From Deltaproteobacteria bacterium (GTDB taxonomy: Bacteria > Desulfobacterota_B > Binatia > UBA9968), in contig VBKY01000281.1 of NCBI GenBank assembly GCA_005879255.1, positions 1-10,531 of the forward strand: a stretch of DNA of 10,531 nt. Direction: 5' to 3'. The notes beneath the pieces were generated by a model that saw only the letters and a program-made list of their open reading frames with translations, made no database searches and was not told where the DNA came from. The position numbers and the translations under genes are program-made. Positions 1 to 6,727 of this stretch are shown here, one piece after another. Every line of letters starts with the position of its first letter. Within the stretch, counting starts at the first letter, position 1.

Positions 1-11
1 AAGCGCACAGC

Positions 12-1457
12 GTGATGATTACCGTAGCGGGACGCAAGGCCGTAAGCGCCGCTCCCATCGCCGAAGCTGATGCTGCGCCGCGAGCGGCTGAAGTCGACTC
101 ACGCACGCGCGAGCTGCTGCGCGGAGCCATCGTTCCTACGCTACTGCGTCTCGCTTGGCCCAATATCCTGGTCATGCTGGCCCAGGCGTCTACCGGGCTG
201 ATCGAAACCTGGTGGGTCTCACACCTCGGTACCGACGCGTTGGCCGGCATGGCGCTGGTATTTCCCGTGGTCATGTTGATGCAGATGGTTTCCGCCGGAG
301 CCATGGGCGGCGGCATCTCCTCCGCAGTCGCGCGGGCATTGGGGTCCGGGCGCCGCGATCAAGCCGACGCGCTGGTAATGCATGCGATCGTCGTCAATGT
401 TGCGCTGGGCGCTTTCTTCTCGATCGTCATGCTGGTATTCGGACCGTCGATCTACCGCGCTTTGGGTGGAGCAGACGGCGAACTACAGACGGCGCTCAGC
501 TACTCCAACGTCGTGTTCGCAGGCAATGTTTTACTCTGGCTCATGAACGCGCTGGCGAGCGTGATCCGTGGCACCGGCAACATGCTGGTGCCGGCCATGG
601 TGATCTCTGCGGGCGTGATTGTTCTGGTACCGCTCTCGCCTTGTCTAATCTTCGGCGTTGGTCCTTTCCCGGAGCTCGGGGTGGCCGGAGCGGGATTGGC
701 CCTTGTCGTCTTCTATGCGGCGGGAACCGCGGTTCTTCTCTGGTACATCCTTTCAGGACGCAACCTCGCGCGCTTTCGGCTGACGCGTCTGCGTTGGCCG
801 CTGTTTCGCGATATTTTAGCCGTGGGCGCCGTCGCCGCAATTACCTCACTGCAAACCAATGTGACGATCGCGCTCGCCACCGCGTTGGCCGCCAGCGCCT
901 CCGGAACTAACGCTGTCGCCGGCTACGGCACCGGCGTGCGCTTGGAATATCTGCTGATACCGGTGATCTTCGGCTTGGGTGCGCCGTTGGTGGCGCTTGT
1001 GGGGACCAACATCGGCGCCGGGCAAAAACCAAGAGCGCTGCGCATCGCGCTCATCGGCGGTGCCATCGCCTTTGCGATCAGCGAGGCGCTCGGGCTGATC
1101 GCGGCGCTCTGGCCGCAGGCGTGGCTCGCGCTATTCAGTCCCGATCCGGGCGTGATCGAGACGGGCAGCGCTTATCTGCGGATCGTCGGACCGACGTATG
1201 GATTCTTTGGCTTGGGCATGGCGCTCTATTTCGCATCCCAAGGCGCCGCGCGACTTTTCTGGCCCCTGTTGAGTGGATTCCTGCGCGTCTTGGTTGCGAT
1301 CGGCGGTGGCTGGATTGCGCTTCGCCTAACCGGTTCGCTCAACTGGCTGTTTGCGGCGCTCGCCTTCGGCTTGATCGTCTACGGTGTCGTGCTTACGGCG
1401 GCGATCATATCAGGAGCGTGGTTTGGTCGGGAGCGATCCAGAAATGCACGCGGTTAG
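12..1457 (+). CDS. MATE family multidrug/cation antiporter
   Basis: This is an inner-membrane efflux pump of the MATE (NorM/DinF-like) family, which exports drugs or metabolites in exchange for H+ or Na+. The 481-residue length fits the family (about 450-500). A charged, Ala-rich N-terminus (residues 1-40) precedes two homologous six-helix halves at about 41-240 and 260-470. Family-like features are the L-R-L-A-W-P start of helix 1 (about 45-50), R-G-T-G-N at 186-190 and V-G-T-N-I-G-A-G-Q at 330-338, the last matching the conserved GQNxGAG-like segment of the second half. GTG at 12 and ATG at 15 are adjacent in-frame starts. ATG is the more likely, but no ribosome-binding site is visible in the 11 bases available, so a start upstream of the window cannot be excluded. 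The next gene begins 60 bp downstream on the same strand. The substrate cannot be told from sequence. Confidence 0.93.
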   Translation: MMITVAGRKAVSAAPIAEADAAPRAAEVDSRTRELLRGAIVPTLLRLAWPNILVMLAQASTGLIETWWVSHLGTDALAGMALVFPVVMLMQMVSAGAMGGGISSAVARALGSGRRDQADALVMHAIVVNVALGAFFSIVMLVFGPSIYRALGGADGELQTALSYSNVVFAGNVLLWLMNALASVIRGTGNMLVPAMVISAGVIVLVPLSPCLIFGVGPFPELGVAGAGLALVVFYAAGTAVLLWYILSGRNLARFRLTRLRWPLFRDILAVGAVAAITSLQTNVTIALATALAASASGTNAVAGYGTGVRLEYLLIPVIFGLGAPLVALVGTNIGAGQKPRALRIALIGGAIAFAISEALGLIAALWPQAWLALFSPDPGVIETGSAYLRIVGPTYGFFGLGMALYFASQGAARLFWPLLSGFLRVLVAIGGGWIALRLTGSLNWLFAALAFGLIVYGVVLTAAIISGAWFGRERSRNARG

Positions 1458-1517
1458 CCATTACGATGACCATAACTGCAATGAGGTGGGAGACGAACAC
1501 CAAGAAGGGAGACGGTC

Positions 1518-2471
1518 ATGAGGATTCTGGTCGTCGGCGCTGGCGCGATCGGCGGATATTTTGGCGGCCGGTTGATCGAAGTTGGTCGCGACGTCACCTT
1601 TCTCGTCCGGCCGAAACGGGCTGCTCAACTCGCTGAAACGGGTCTTGTGGTCAAGAGCCGTTTTGGCGATGTGATACTTAGAGTGCCGCCGACCGTTCAG
1701 GCTCATAAAATAGACCGCCACTTCGACCTGGTTCTGTTAAGCTGCAAAGCCTACGACCTCGATGCCGCCATCGATTCTTTTGCCGCAGCGGTTGGACCGG
1801 AAACGGCGATCCTGCCCCTCTTGAATGGCATGCGGCACCTTGACGTCCTCGACGAGCGGTTTGGCGCGGCACACGTCCTGGGTGGCCAATGTCTGATCGC
1901 GGCGACGCTCGATGACAGCGGCCGCATTGTGCATCTCAACGATTCGCATCTATTGACCTTCGGCGAGCGCGATGGAAACCGCTCGCCGCGCATTGACGCT
2001 ATCCTGCAGGAAATGAGCCAGGCGAATTTCGCATCACGCGCGAGTTCCGTCATCCTCCTCGAGATGTGGGAAAAATGGGTATTCCTTGCGACGCTGGCGG
2101 GGATCACCTGCCTCATGCGTAGCGCAATCGGAGACATCGCAGCGGCTGGCGCAGCGCATCTGGCACTCGAGCTTCTGGAGGAGTGCCGGTCTATTGCTGC
2201 CAGGAAAGGTTTTACACCGCGACCTGAATTTCTTGAACGAACGCGCAGCGCGGTGACGGAACCAGGCTCCCGTCTCACTGCATCCATGCTGCGTGATATG
2301 GAGCTCGGCGCCCGGATCGAAGCGGATCACATACTCGGCGACCTCCTTCGCCGTGGCAGCCAAGTGCTAAACGCTGATCGCTCGCTGCTGCAGTTGGCCT
2401 ATAGGCATCTGAAGGCATATGAGGCCCGGCGCGATCGTGAGAAAGCGGCCGCAGAGAATGCCTCGTCTTAA
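1518..2471 (+). CDS. Ketopantoate reductase family (PanE/ApbA-like) NADP-dependent oxidoreductase, probable paralogue
   Basis: This is a cytoplasmic 317-residue protein of the PanE/ApbA fold. Bona fide members reduce 2-ketopantoate to pantoate with NADPH in pantothenate/CoA synthesis. The N-terminal Rossmann motif G-A-G-A-I-G-G is at 7-13, and R31 sits where family members contact the NADP phosphate. The family residues K77 (S-C-K-A-Y-D), N103 (L-L-N-G) and, in the C-terminal helical domain, K186, S256 and E268 are present. However, the two Asn that follow the catalytic Lys by 4 and 8 residues in E. coli PanE are Leu190 and Ala194 here. The substrate may therefore not be ketopantoate, and I give no panE symbol. 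The start is supported by AAGGGAGA at 1505-1512, six bases before the ATG. It is probably co-transcribed with the MATE gene 60 bp upstream. Confidence 0.9.
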   Translation: MRILVVGAGAIGGYFGGRLIEVGRDVTFLVRPKRAAQLAETGLVVKSRFGDVILRVPPTVQAHKIDRHFDLVLLSCKAYDLDAAIDSFAAAVGPETAILPLLNGMRHLDVLDERFGAAHVLGGQCLIAATLDDSGRIVHLNDSHLLTFGERDGNRSPRIDAILQEMSQANFASRASSVILLEMWEKWVFLATLAGITCLMRSAIGDIAAAGAAHLALELLEECRSIAARKGFTPRPEFLERTRSAVTEPGSRLTASMLRDMELGARIEADHILGDLLRRGSQVLNADRSLLQLAYRHLKAYEARRDREKAAAENASS

Positions 2472-2532
2472 ACACCCAGCTTAGGCGATCATCTGAAGAT
2501 TGTAGAGCCGCTCTTTGGATCGCTTCGCGGAG

Positions 2533-2784
2533 CCGATGGACATCTATTTGGCCGGGCAGAATGTAGAATAACGGCACCAGAAGACAGCAATACTAAGTGC
2601 TGTGCTTGAAAGAGAGCACAGTAGCGATAAGATTAGCGGCTGGCCCCACTAAGATGCGATAGCTCGCAAGTCTAATGAGATGCGGATCAATGTGATCCAC
2701 TAGGCGGCGTCGGTGGGTCGCGTACCACCGGTGCAGCTCCATCACGAGCCCGATCACGTTAACCCCATAAATCACTACTGCGAG
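2533..2784 (-). pseudogene. Remnant of a DUF1211/TMEM175-like channel protein (C-terminal part, stop-interrupted)
   Basis: Reading the minus strand downwards from 2784 gives one frame resembling the C-terminal half of the ~200-residue DUF1211/TMEM175 family, which are K+ channel-like membrane proteins. It shows Y-G-V-N, then a helix, W-Y-A-T-H-R-R-R-L-V, the D-P-H-L-I-R-L-A-S-Y-R segment, L-V-G-P, another helix, a TAG stop at 2593-2595, and in the same frame P-L-F-Y-I-L-P-G-Q-I-D-V-H, which resembles the family's C-terminal end. Two TAG codons sit at 2785-2790, just upstream of the fragment, and no DUF1211 N-terminal half could be found in 2790-3080. The piece therefore lacks its N-terminus and carries a nonsense codon. 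The family assignment is from memory of the family pattern, not from a search. The fragment is antisense to its neighbours and ends about 60 bp past the reductase stop. Confidence 0.55.
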
Positions 2785-2819
2785 CTACTAGTGGACTGTA
2801 ACAGGTGATTCGCGCCCAA

Positions 2820-2891
2820 GTTCGAAGAACCCTTCGACGAGCTCAGGGTGATCGGTCAAGGCAGAAGGCGTTCGTGGTGAGGCGCTCGAAC
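2820..2891. repeat. Dispersed hairpin repeat of the 'TTCGACGAGCTCAGGG' type
   Basis: Imperfect inverted repeat. The left arm CTTCGACGAGCTCAGGGTGA (starting at 2832) pairs with the right arm GTTCGTGGTGAGGCGCTCGA (2870-2889), mainly through TTCGA/TCGAA and GCTCA/TGAG. Outer GTTCGAA/TTCGAAC-like ends lie at 2820 and 2891. Units with this arm sequence occur as intergenic dispersed repeats in many environmental bacterial genomes (known to me from experience, not searched here). The short plus-strand open frame across it is driven by the repeat and is not a gene. Only one copy lies in the window. Confidence 0.6.
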
Positions 2892-3080
2892 TATTTGTTA
2901 CAGCTCGCTAGTTTCGGGATTGGGTACTTGGAGCGTCACCGTGCTCCTGCGGATGCGGAGAAAAGATGCGCACGTAGAAATAGGCCTAATGTGGAAAATC
3001 TAAACTGATTTATGGACTAGCGGGCATCAAGGAAGCAGGGTGGCGTTAACGTCTCTAAAAAATAGCAATACAGTTAATTT
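2892..3080. other. Non-coding leader upstream of the transporter-HEAT gene
   Basis: No gene is supported between the hairpin repeat and the GTG start at 3081. The stretch is richer in A and T towards the gene. I see no convincing -35/-10 pair, terminator or riboswitch fold, although it must hold the promoter of the transporter unit unless transcription comes from the upstream genes. Together with the pseudogene and the repeat, it accounts for the 609-bp gap at 2472-3080. Confidence 0.4.
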
Positions 3081-5870
3081 GTGAATCACGTTTCTCTGAC
3101 AAATACTTTGTCGCGCTTTTTTGACATCCGACCCGGCGAGAGGCGGCGTGTCGGCATTATGGTCTCCCTTCTTTTTTTTCTGCTTGCCGCCAATAACGTC
3201 ATCAAAGTTGTAAGGGACGCTCTCTTTCTCAGCCGCTTTCCCATCAGTGACCTGGCATACGTTTACCTTTTGGCCGCGCTTCTTGCAGGCGTCATCATCG
3301 CTGTTTACACGCGTTATACGGTAAGGCTTCCACTCTACCGGCTCATTCTAGGCTCGAATGCTTTTATCATCTCCAATGTGATCATGTTCTGGTTTCTTAT
3401 AGTGTTCTTCAATTTTGCCTGGGCGATATACGCCTTTTACATCTGGTCCGCAATCGTCGGTGTTCTTGCCGTAGCCCAATTTTGGATGTTTGCCGGCTTG
3501 ATCTTCACTTCGCGCGAGGCGAAACGTTTGTTCGGCATTTTCAGCGCAGGCGGCTCACTCGGAGCCATCCTGGGCGGCTTTGGGAGTGGATGGGCGGTTA
3601 ACCTGTTTATGGAAACCGACGAACTCTTTTGGCTGATCGGAGCACTGTTTGCCGGTGCTTTTGGAGTGGTTTGGTTGGCGGGCAAGGAGCTGAGGGAGCT
3701 CCAAACCCCAGCGTTGAACGAAGTCCCAACGTCAAGAGAAACGAAGGCTACCGAACATGCTAGTGCGCTTGGCCCGATCCTAGCGTCCCGATATCTTCAG
3801 TTGATTGCCGGCGCTATTTTTGTCTCGGTGGCAGTCTCAACTCTAATCGACTTCCAGTTCAAGGCTGCGGCAAAGTTGGCCTATGCCTCTCAAGATGGCC
3901 TGACAGCCTTCTTCGGTTCCTATTATGCCTGGGTTGCCATTATTACTTTCTTTAGCCAGGTTCTGTTAACTCGAAGGCTTTTAACCGCCTTCGGGTTAAT
4001 TCCGAGTCTCTTACTCCTCCCCGTGGGTCTGTTCGCAGGATCTCTCGGTATTTTAGTCTGGCCGGGACTTTTCTCCACGACAGCGACGCGACTAACAGAT
4101 GCGGCTTTGCGCACAAGTGTGAACCAGAGTGGCATGGAGATACTCTATCTGCCTCTCTCTGCGACTGTAAAAAAACAGGTCAAGACGTTTCTTGACGTTG
4201 TGTTGCAACGGTTGGGAGACGGCGCCGCGGGGCTGATCGTGCTCTTTTATGCTCTGTTTATAATGCAGTCAAACCCAGCTAGCCTCGCCTATTTTTCCCT
4301 TGGGCTCATCATTATCTTGGCGATGTTCGTTTTTGCTCTGCGCGGCGGTTACGTTGAGGCATTGCGGACCGGACTGGAAGCACAGACTATTACGTGGGAG
4401 GCAGGAGATATTGACTATGCCGACAAGCAAACCATCGAAGCGGTGCTGCAAAACTTGCAGAAAGAGAACGAGCAGGCTTTGTTATTCGCGCTTGACCTGG
4501 CAGAAAACTTCGATCCCGAAGTCATCGCTCCGCGTCTTCCTCTCAGCCTCTTGCAGCACCCTTCGCCTCTAGTCCGGAGTCGATCATTGAAACTTTTTGC
4601 CGCGAGCACGGACCCCGAAAAATTGAAGGAAATAGTGCGATTGCTCAAGGACGAAAATGGCGAAGTCCAGGCGGAAGCGATCAACGTGGTCTGCGCCATC
4701 CGCAAGGAAGATGCGATTCCCGTTATGCAGCCTTACCTGGAAAGCCCTGATCCACGAGTCCAGAGATCGGCGATCGAGTGTCTGCTGCACCATGGAGACG
4801 CGGAAATCCGTGAAGTCGCCATGGCTACCTTCCGCAAACTGATAGCAAACCCAGGAACCGATGGAGCCGCCGGTCGGCTGGAAGCTGCTCGCCTCATGGG
4901 CGAGTTTGACGACCCTGAATTTCCTGGGTACCTAAGCAAATTGATCCGGGAAGACCCCTCCATCCCGGTGATCCGGGAGGCGTTAGCTGCTGCCGGCAAG
5001 AGAAAGGAGCCGACGCTTCTGAGAGATGTTATCATGCGACTCTGCTCTCCTAAGACAAAGAGTTGGGCGCGCCAGGCCTTGATCGAGTATGGTGAGGGTG
5101 CGGTCGAAACTTTGAGGGAGGCGCTCCTGGATTCCAACGTCTCGCGTGATATCCGACTCAGTATTCCCCGGACGTTGAGCAAAATCGCGTCTCCTGCCGC
5201 GATGGGTGCGCTACTCAGCGGACTCAACCAAGAAGACGGTTCTCTCCGCTACAAAATAATCCTCGGTCTCGAAGAGATGGCCCGACGCTTGCCGAATTTG
5301 AGCATAGACCGACCTGTCATAGAGACGGCTATTGTCTCGGAAGCTAGACGCTATTACCGACGATTCTTGATTTTTTTTGGACTTTTTGGTGATGGGAATG
5401 ATCGCCCGGTGAACGACGGTGGGCTACTCGGTCAAACGCTGCTCGAAAACATGGAGAGAGAAAAAGAAAGAGTGCTGCGACTGCTTTCCCTGATCTATCC
5501 TCCCGAGGACATTGGAAACGCCACTACCGCACTGTACAGCGGCAGCCCGGCAAAACAGGCCCAAGCGATCGAGTTTCTCGACAATCTGCTCACAGGAGAC
5601 GTAAAGCGTCACGTCTTCCCTCTGTTTGACGATGCCCCCGCCACCGAGCGCTTTGAAAAGTTTCTTGCACTGTTGGGACTAAGGAGTTTTGATAGAGAGA
5701 CGGCCTTGCAGGAGCTATTGAAACAGGAAGACGTCTGGCTGAAAGCGGCCACTCTCTGGGAGATCGGCTTGAGAGGACTTCGAGATTTCCGGGAGGAGCT
5801 CCAGCAGTATCTCAATTCCACAGAGCCTGTGCTCAAGGAAACCGCCGAGCTTGTGATGTCAAGGATCTAG
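3081..5870 (+). CDS. NTT/ATP-ADP translocase-like (MFS-type) transporter fused to C-terminal HEAT repeats
   Basis: This 929-residue membrane protein has two parts. Residues about 15-421 form a polytopic domain of about 12 helices that resembles the nucleotide transporter (NTT, Npt/TLC) family. It starts with F-D-I-R-P-G-E-R-R-R-V (14-24), has K-V-V-R-D-A-L-F-L (42-50) and S-A-G-G-S-L-G-A-I-L-G-G (154-165), and ends with the typical M-E-I-L-Y-L-P-L-S (352-360) and K-T-F-L-D-V-V-L-Q-R-L-G-D-G (368-381). Residues about 445-929 are soluble, paired amphipathic helices with HEAT-type spacing (for example 485-590), probably a cytoplasmic protein-binding scaffold. NTT-HEAT fusions are known in free-living bacteria, where the substrate is uncertain; nucleotide exchange is only a possibility. 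The start is GTG without a clear ribosome site. The ATG at 3159 would cut into helix 1 and is unlikely. The cNMP-domain gene follows after one base. Confidence 0.88.
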   Translation: MNHVSLTNTLSRFFDIRPGERRRVGIMVSLLFFLLAANNVIKVVRDALFLSRFPISDLAYVYLLAALLAGVIIAVYTRYTVRLPLYRLILGSNAFIISNVIMFWFLIVFFNFAWAIYAFYIWSAIVGVLAVAQFWMFAGLIFTSREAKRLFGIFSAGGSLGAILGGFGSGWAVNLFMETDELFWLIGALFAGAFGVVWLAGKELRELQTPALNEVPTSRETKATEHASALGPILASRYLQLIAGAIFVSVAVSTLIDFQFKAAAKLAYASQDGLTAFFGSYYAWVAIITFFSQVLLTRRLLTAFGLIPSLLLLPVGLFAGSLGILVWPGLFSTTATRLTDAALRTSVNQSGMEILYLPLSATVKKQVKTFLDVVLQRLGDGAAGLIVLFYALFIMQSNPASLAYFSLGLIIILAMFVFALRGGYVEALRTGLEAQTITWEAGDIDYADKQTIEAVLQNLQKENEQALLFALDLAENFDPEVIAPRLPLSLLQHPSPLVRSRSLKLFAASTDPEKLKEIVRLLKDENGEVQAEAINVVCAIRKEDAIPVMQPYLESPDPRVQRSAIECLLHHGDAEIREVAMATFRKLIANPGTDGAAGRLEAARLMGEFDDPEFPGYLSKLIREDPSIPVIREALAAAGKRKEPTLLRDVIMRLCSPKTKSWARQALIEYGEGAVETLREALLDSNVSRDIRLSIPRTLSKIASPAAMGALLSGLNQEDGSLRYKIILGLEEMARRLPNLSIDRPVIETAIVSEARRYYRRFLIFFGLFGDGNDRPVNDGGLLGQTLLENMEREKERVLRLLSLIYPPEDIGNATTALYSGSPAKQAQAIEFLDNLLTGDVKRHVFPLFDDAPATERFEKFLALLGLRSFDRETALQELLKQEDVWLKAATLWEIGLRGLRDFREELQQYLNSTEPVLKETAELVMSRI
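5861..5865 (+). promoter_or_regulatory. Ribosome-binding site AAGGA for the TTG-started cNMP-domain gene
   Basis: AAGGA lies inside the last codons of the transporter gene, six bases before TTG at 5872. It supports this unusual start and suggests that ribosomes finishing the transporter re-initiate on the next gene. Confidence 0.6.
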
Positions 5871-5871
5871 C

Positions 5872-6309
5872 TTGCCCACAGAAAACAACCTAACGACAAT
5901 CGAAAAGGTCATCTTTCTCAAATCCGTAGATATCTTTGAGCATGCCACCATAGAGCAGCTCGGTCGCATCGCAGGATTGACGGAAGAGGTTCATTTCAAA
6001 CCGGGAGAAATTATCTTTGAAGAGGGACAGCCTGGAGACGCGTTCTATCTGCTCTTAAGCGGTCAGGTGTTTATTGAGAAAAATGGCAATCCTCTTCGTG
6101 AGATGAAGGAAAAAGAAGCTTTTGGGACTCTGGAGGTCCTTGATTTTCATCCTCGCGCTGTAACCGCAAAAGCGGTCGATCAGGTCCGCGCCCTCAAGCT
6201 TAATGGTCAGGAATTTCATGATCTTCTATCACTTGATATTGAAATGGTTGAGGCCGTTTTCCGGATGTTGTGTGGTTTGGTTCGCAGGATTCTCACGTTG
6301 GTGCCGTGA
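5872..6309 (+). CDS. Stand-alone cyclic nucleotide-binding-domain protein (CRP-like cNMP fold)
   Basis: This 145-residue soluble protein is essentially one cNMP-binding (CAP_ED-type) domain with no helix-turn-helix, so it is not a transcription factor. The beta-roll signature is clear: F-K-P-G-E-I-I-F-E-E-G at about 42-52 and G-D-A-F-Y-L-L-L-S-G-Q-V at 55-66. The phosphate-binding cassette is F-G-T-L-E-V-L at 84-90, followed by P-R-A-V-T at 94-98. The Arg that contacts the cyclic phosphate (R95) is kept, but the usual Glu after F-G is Thr86, so ligand binding is uncertain. It starts with TTG one base after the transporter stop, with AAGGA upstream. It is probably the regulatory or structural partner of the transporter-HEAT protein; related systems carry this domain on the same chain. 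Confidence 0.87.
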   Translation: MPTENNLTTIEKVIFLKSVDIFEHATIEQLGRIAGLTEEVHFKPGEIIFEEGQPGDAFYLLLSGQVFIEKNGNPLREMKEKEAFGTLEVLDFHPRAVTAKAVDQVRALKLNGQEFHDLLSLDIEMVEAVFRMLCGLVRRILTLVP

Positions 6310-6727
6310 CATTCATTGAGCGCATTGTTGGGCAGCGTATCTCGTTTTGCGTCCCCAGCTTTATTGGCGACACCTTTCACTCTCGTCCTTACCGTACCAC
6401 GCTAGTTGGCGCGCCTGCACTCGACAGCGAATTGGCCGTGTAATTGCTAATCAGTACCTTAGGTTCTATAGTCGACCTTAGGCTTAAATCATCTTCAGCT
6501 TTTTTGAATTTCCTTATCTCGCCTTTCCGTCTGATGCTTTTATGCTGCGCGGTAACCACTCGGCTTCATTTTTTTCGCGACACCGCTTCCATCCCGGAAA
6601 CTAAGCTGCTGCGTATGAAACGTTCACCTTGCCGTCAAAGACATAAGACCGCCTATAAAAACTTGTTGATAGATTGCGCAATTCGCCAGTTGTAGTTCTG
6701 AAACTTTGAAACAACGTCTCGCGAACC
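6310..6727. other. 418-bp intergenic region without a supported gene
   Basis: The region is AT-richer than its flanks. It holds a 45-codon frame overlapping the cNMP gene's stop by GTGA (6306-6443), two copies of ACCTTAGG 19 bp apart (6456-6463 and 6475-6482) and a 10-bp palindrome ATTGCGCAAT (6673-6682) about 45 bp before the next gene, which could be an operator. The open frame at 6444-6695 gives a composition unlike a real protein and no recognisable motif. I see no intrinsic terminator. Confidence 0.4.

Noticed and set aside
155..910. 251-codon frame inside the MATE gene
   Set aside because: Arg-rich shadow frame of a GC-rich membrane-protein gene; the MATE frame has clear family motifs throughout.
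2805..3008. 67-codon plus-strand open frame
   Set aside because: Its first third is the translation of the dispersed hairpin repeat and the rest has no motif or ribosome site; the region is the leader of the transporter gene.
6444..6695. 83-codon plus-strand open frame in the spacer
   Set aside because: Low-complexity, Ser/Leu/Arg-rich product, no Shine-Dalgarno sequence, no recognisable motif; likely chance in AT-richer intergenic DNA.
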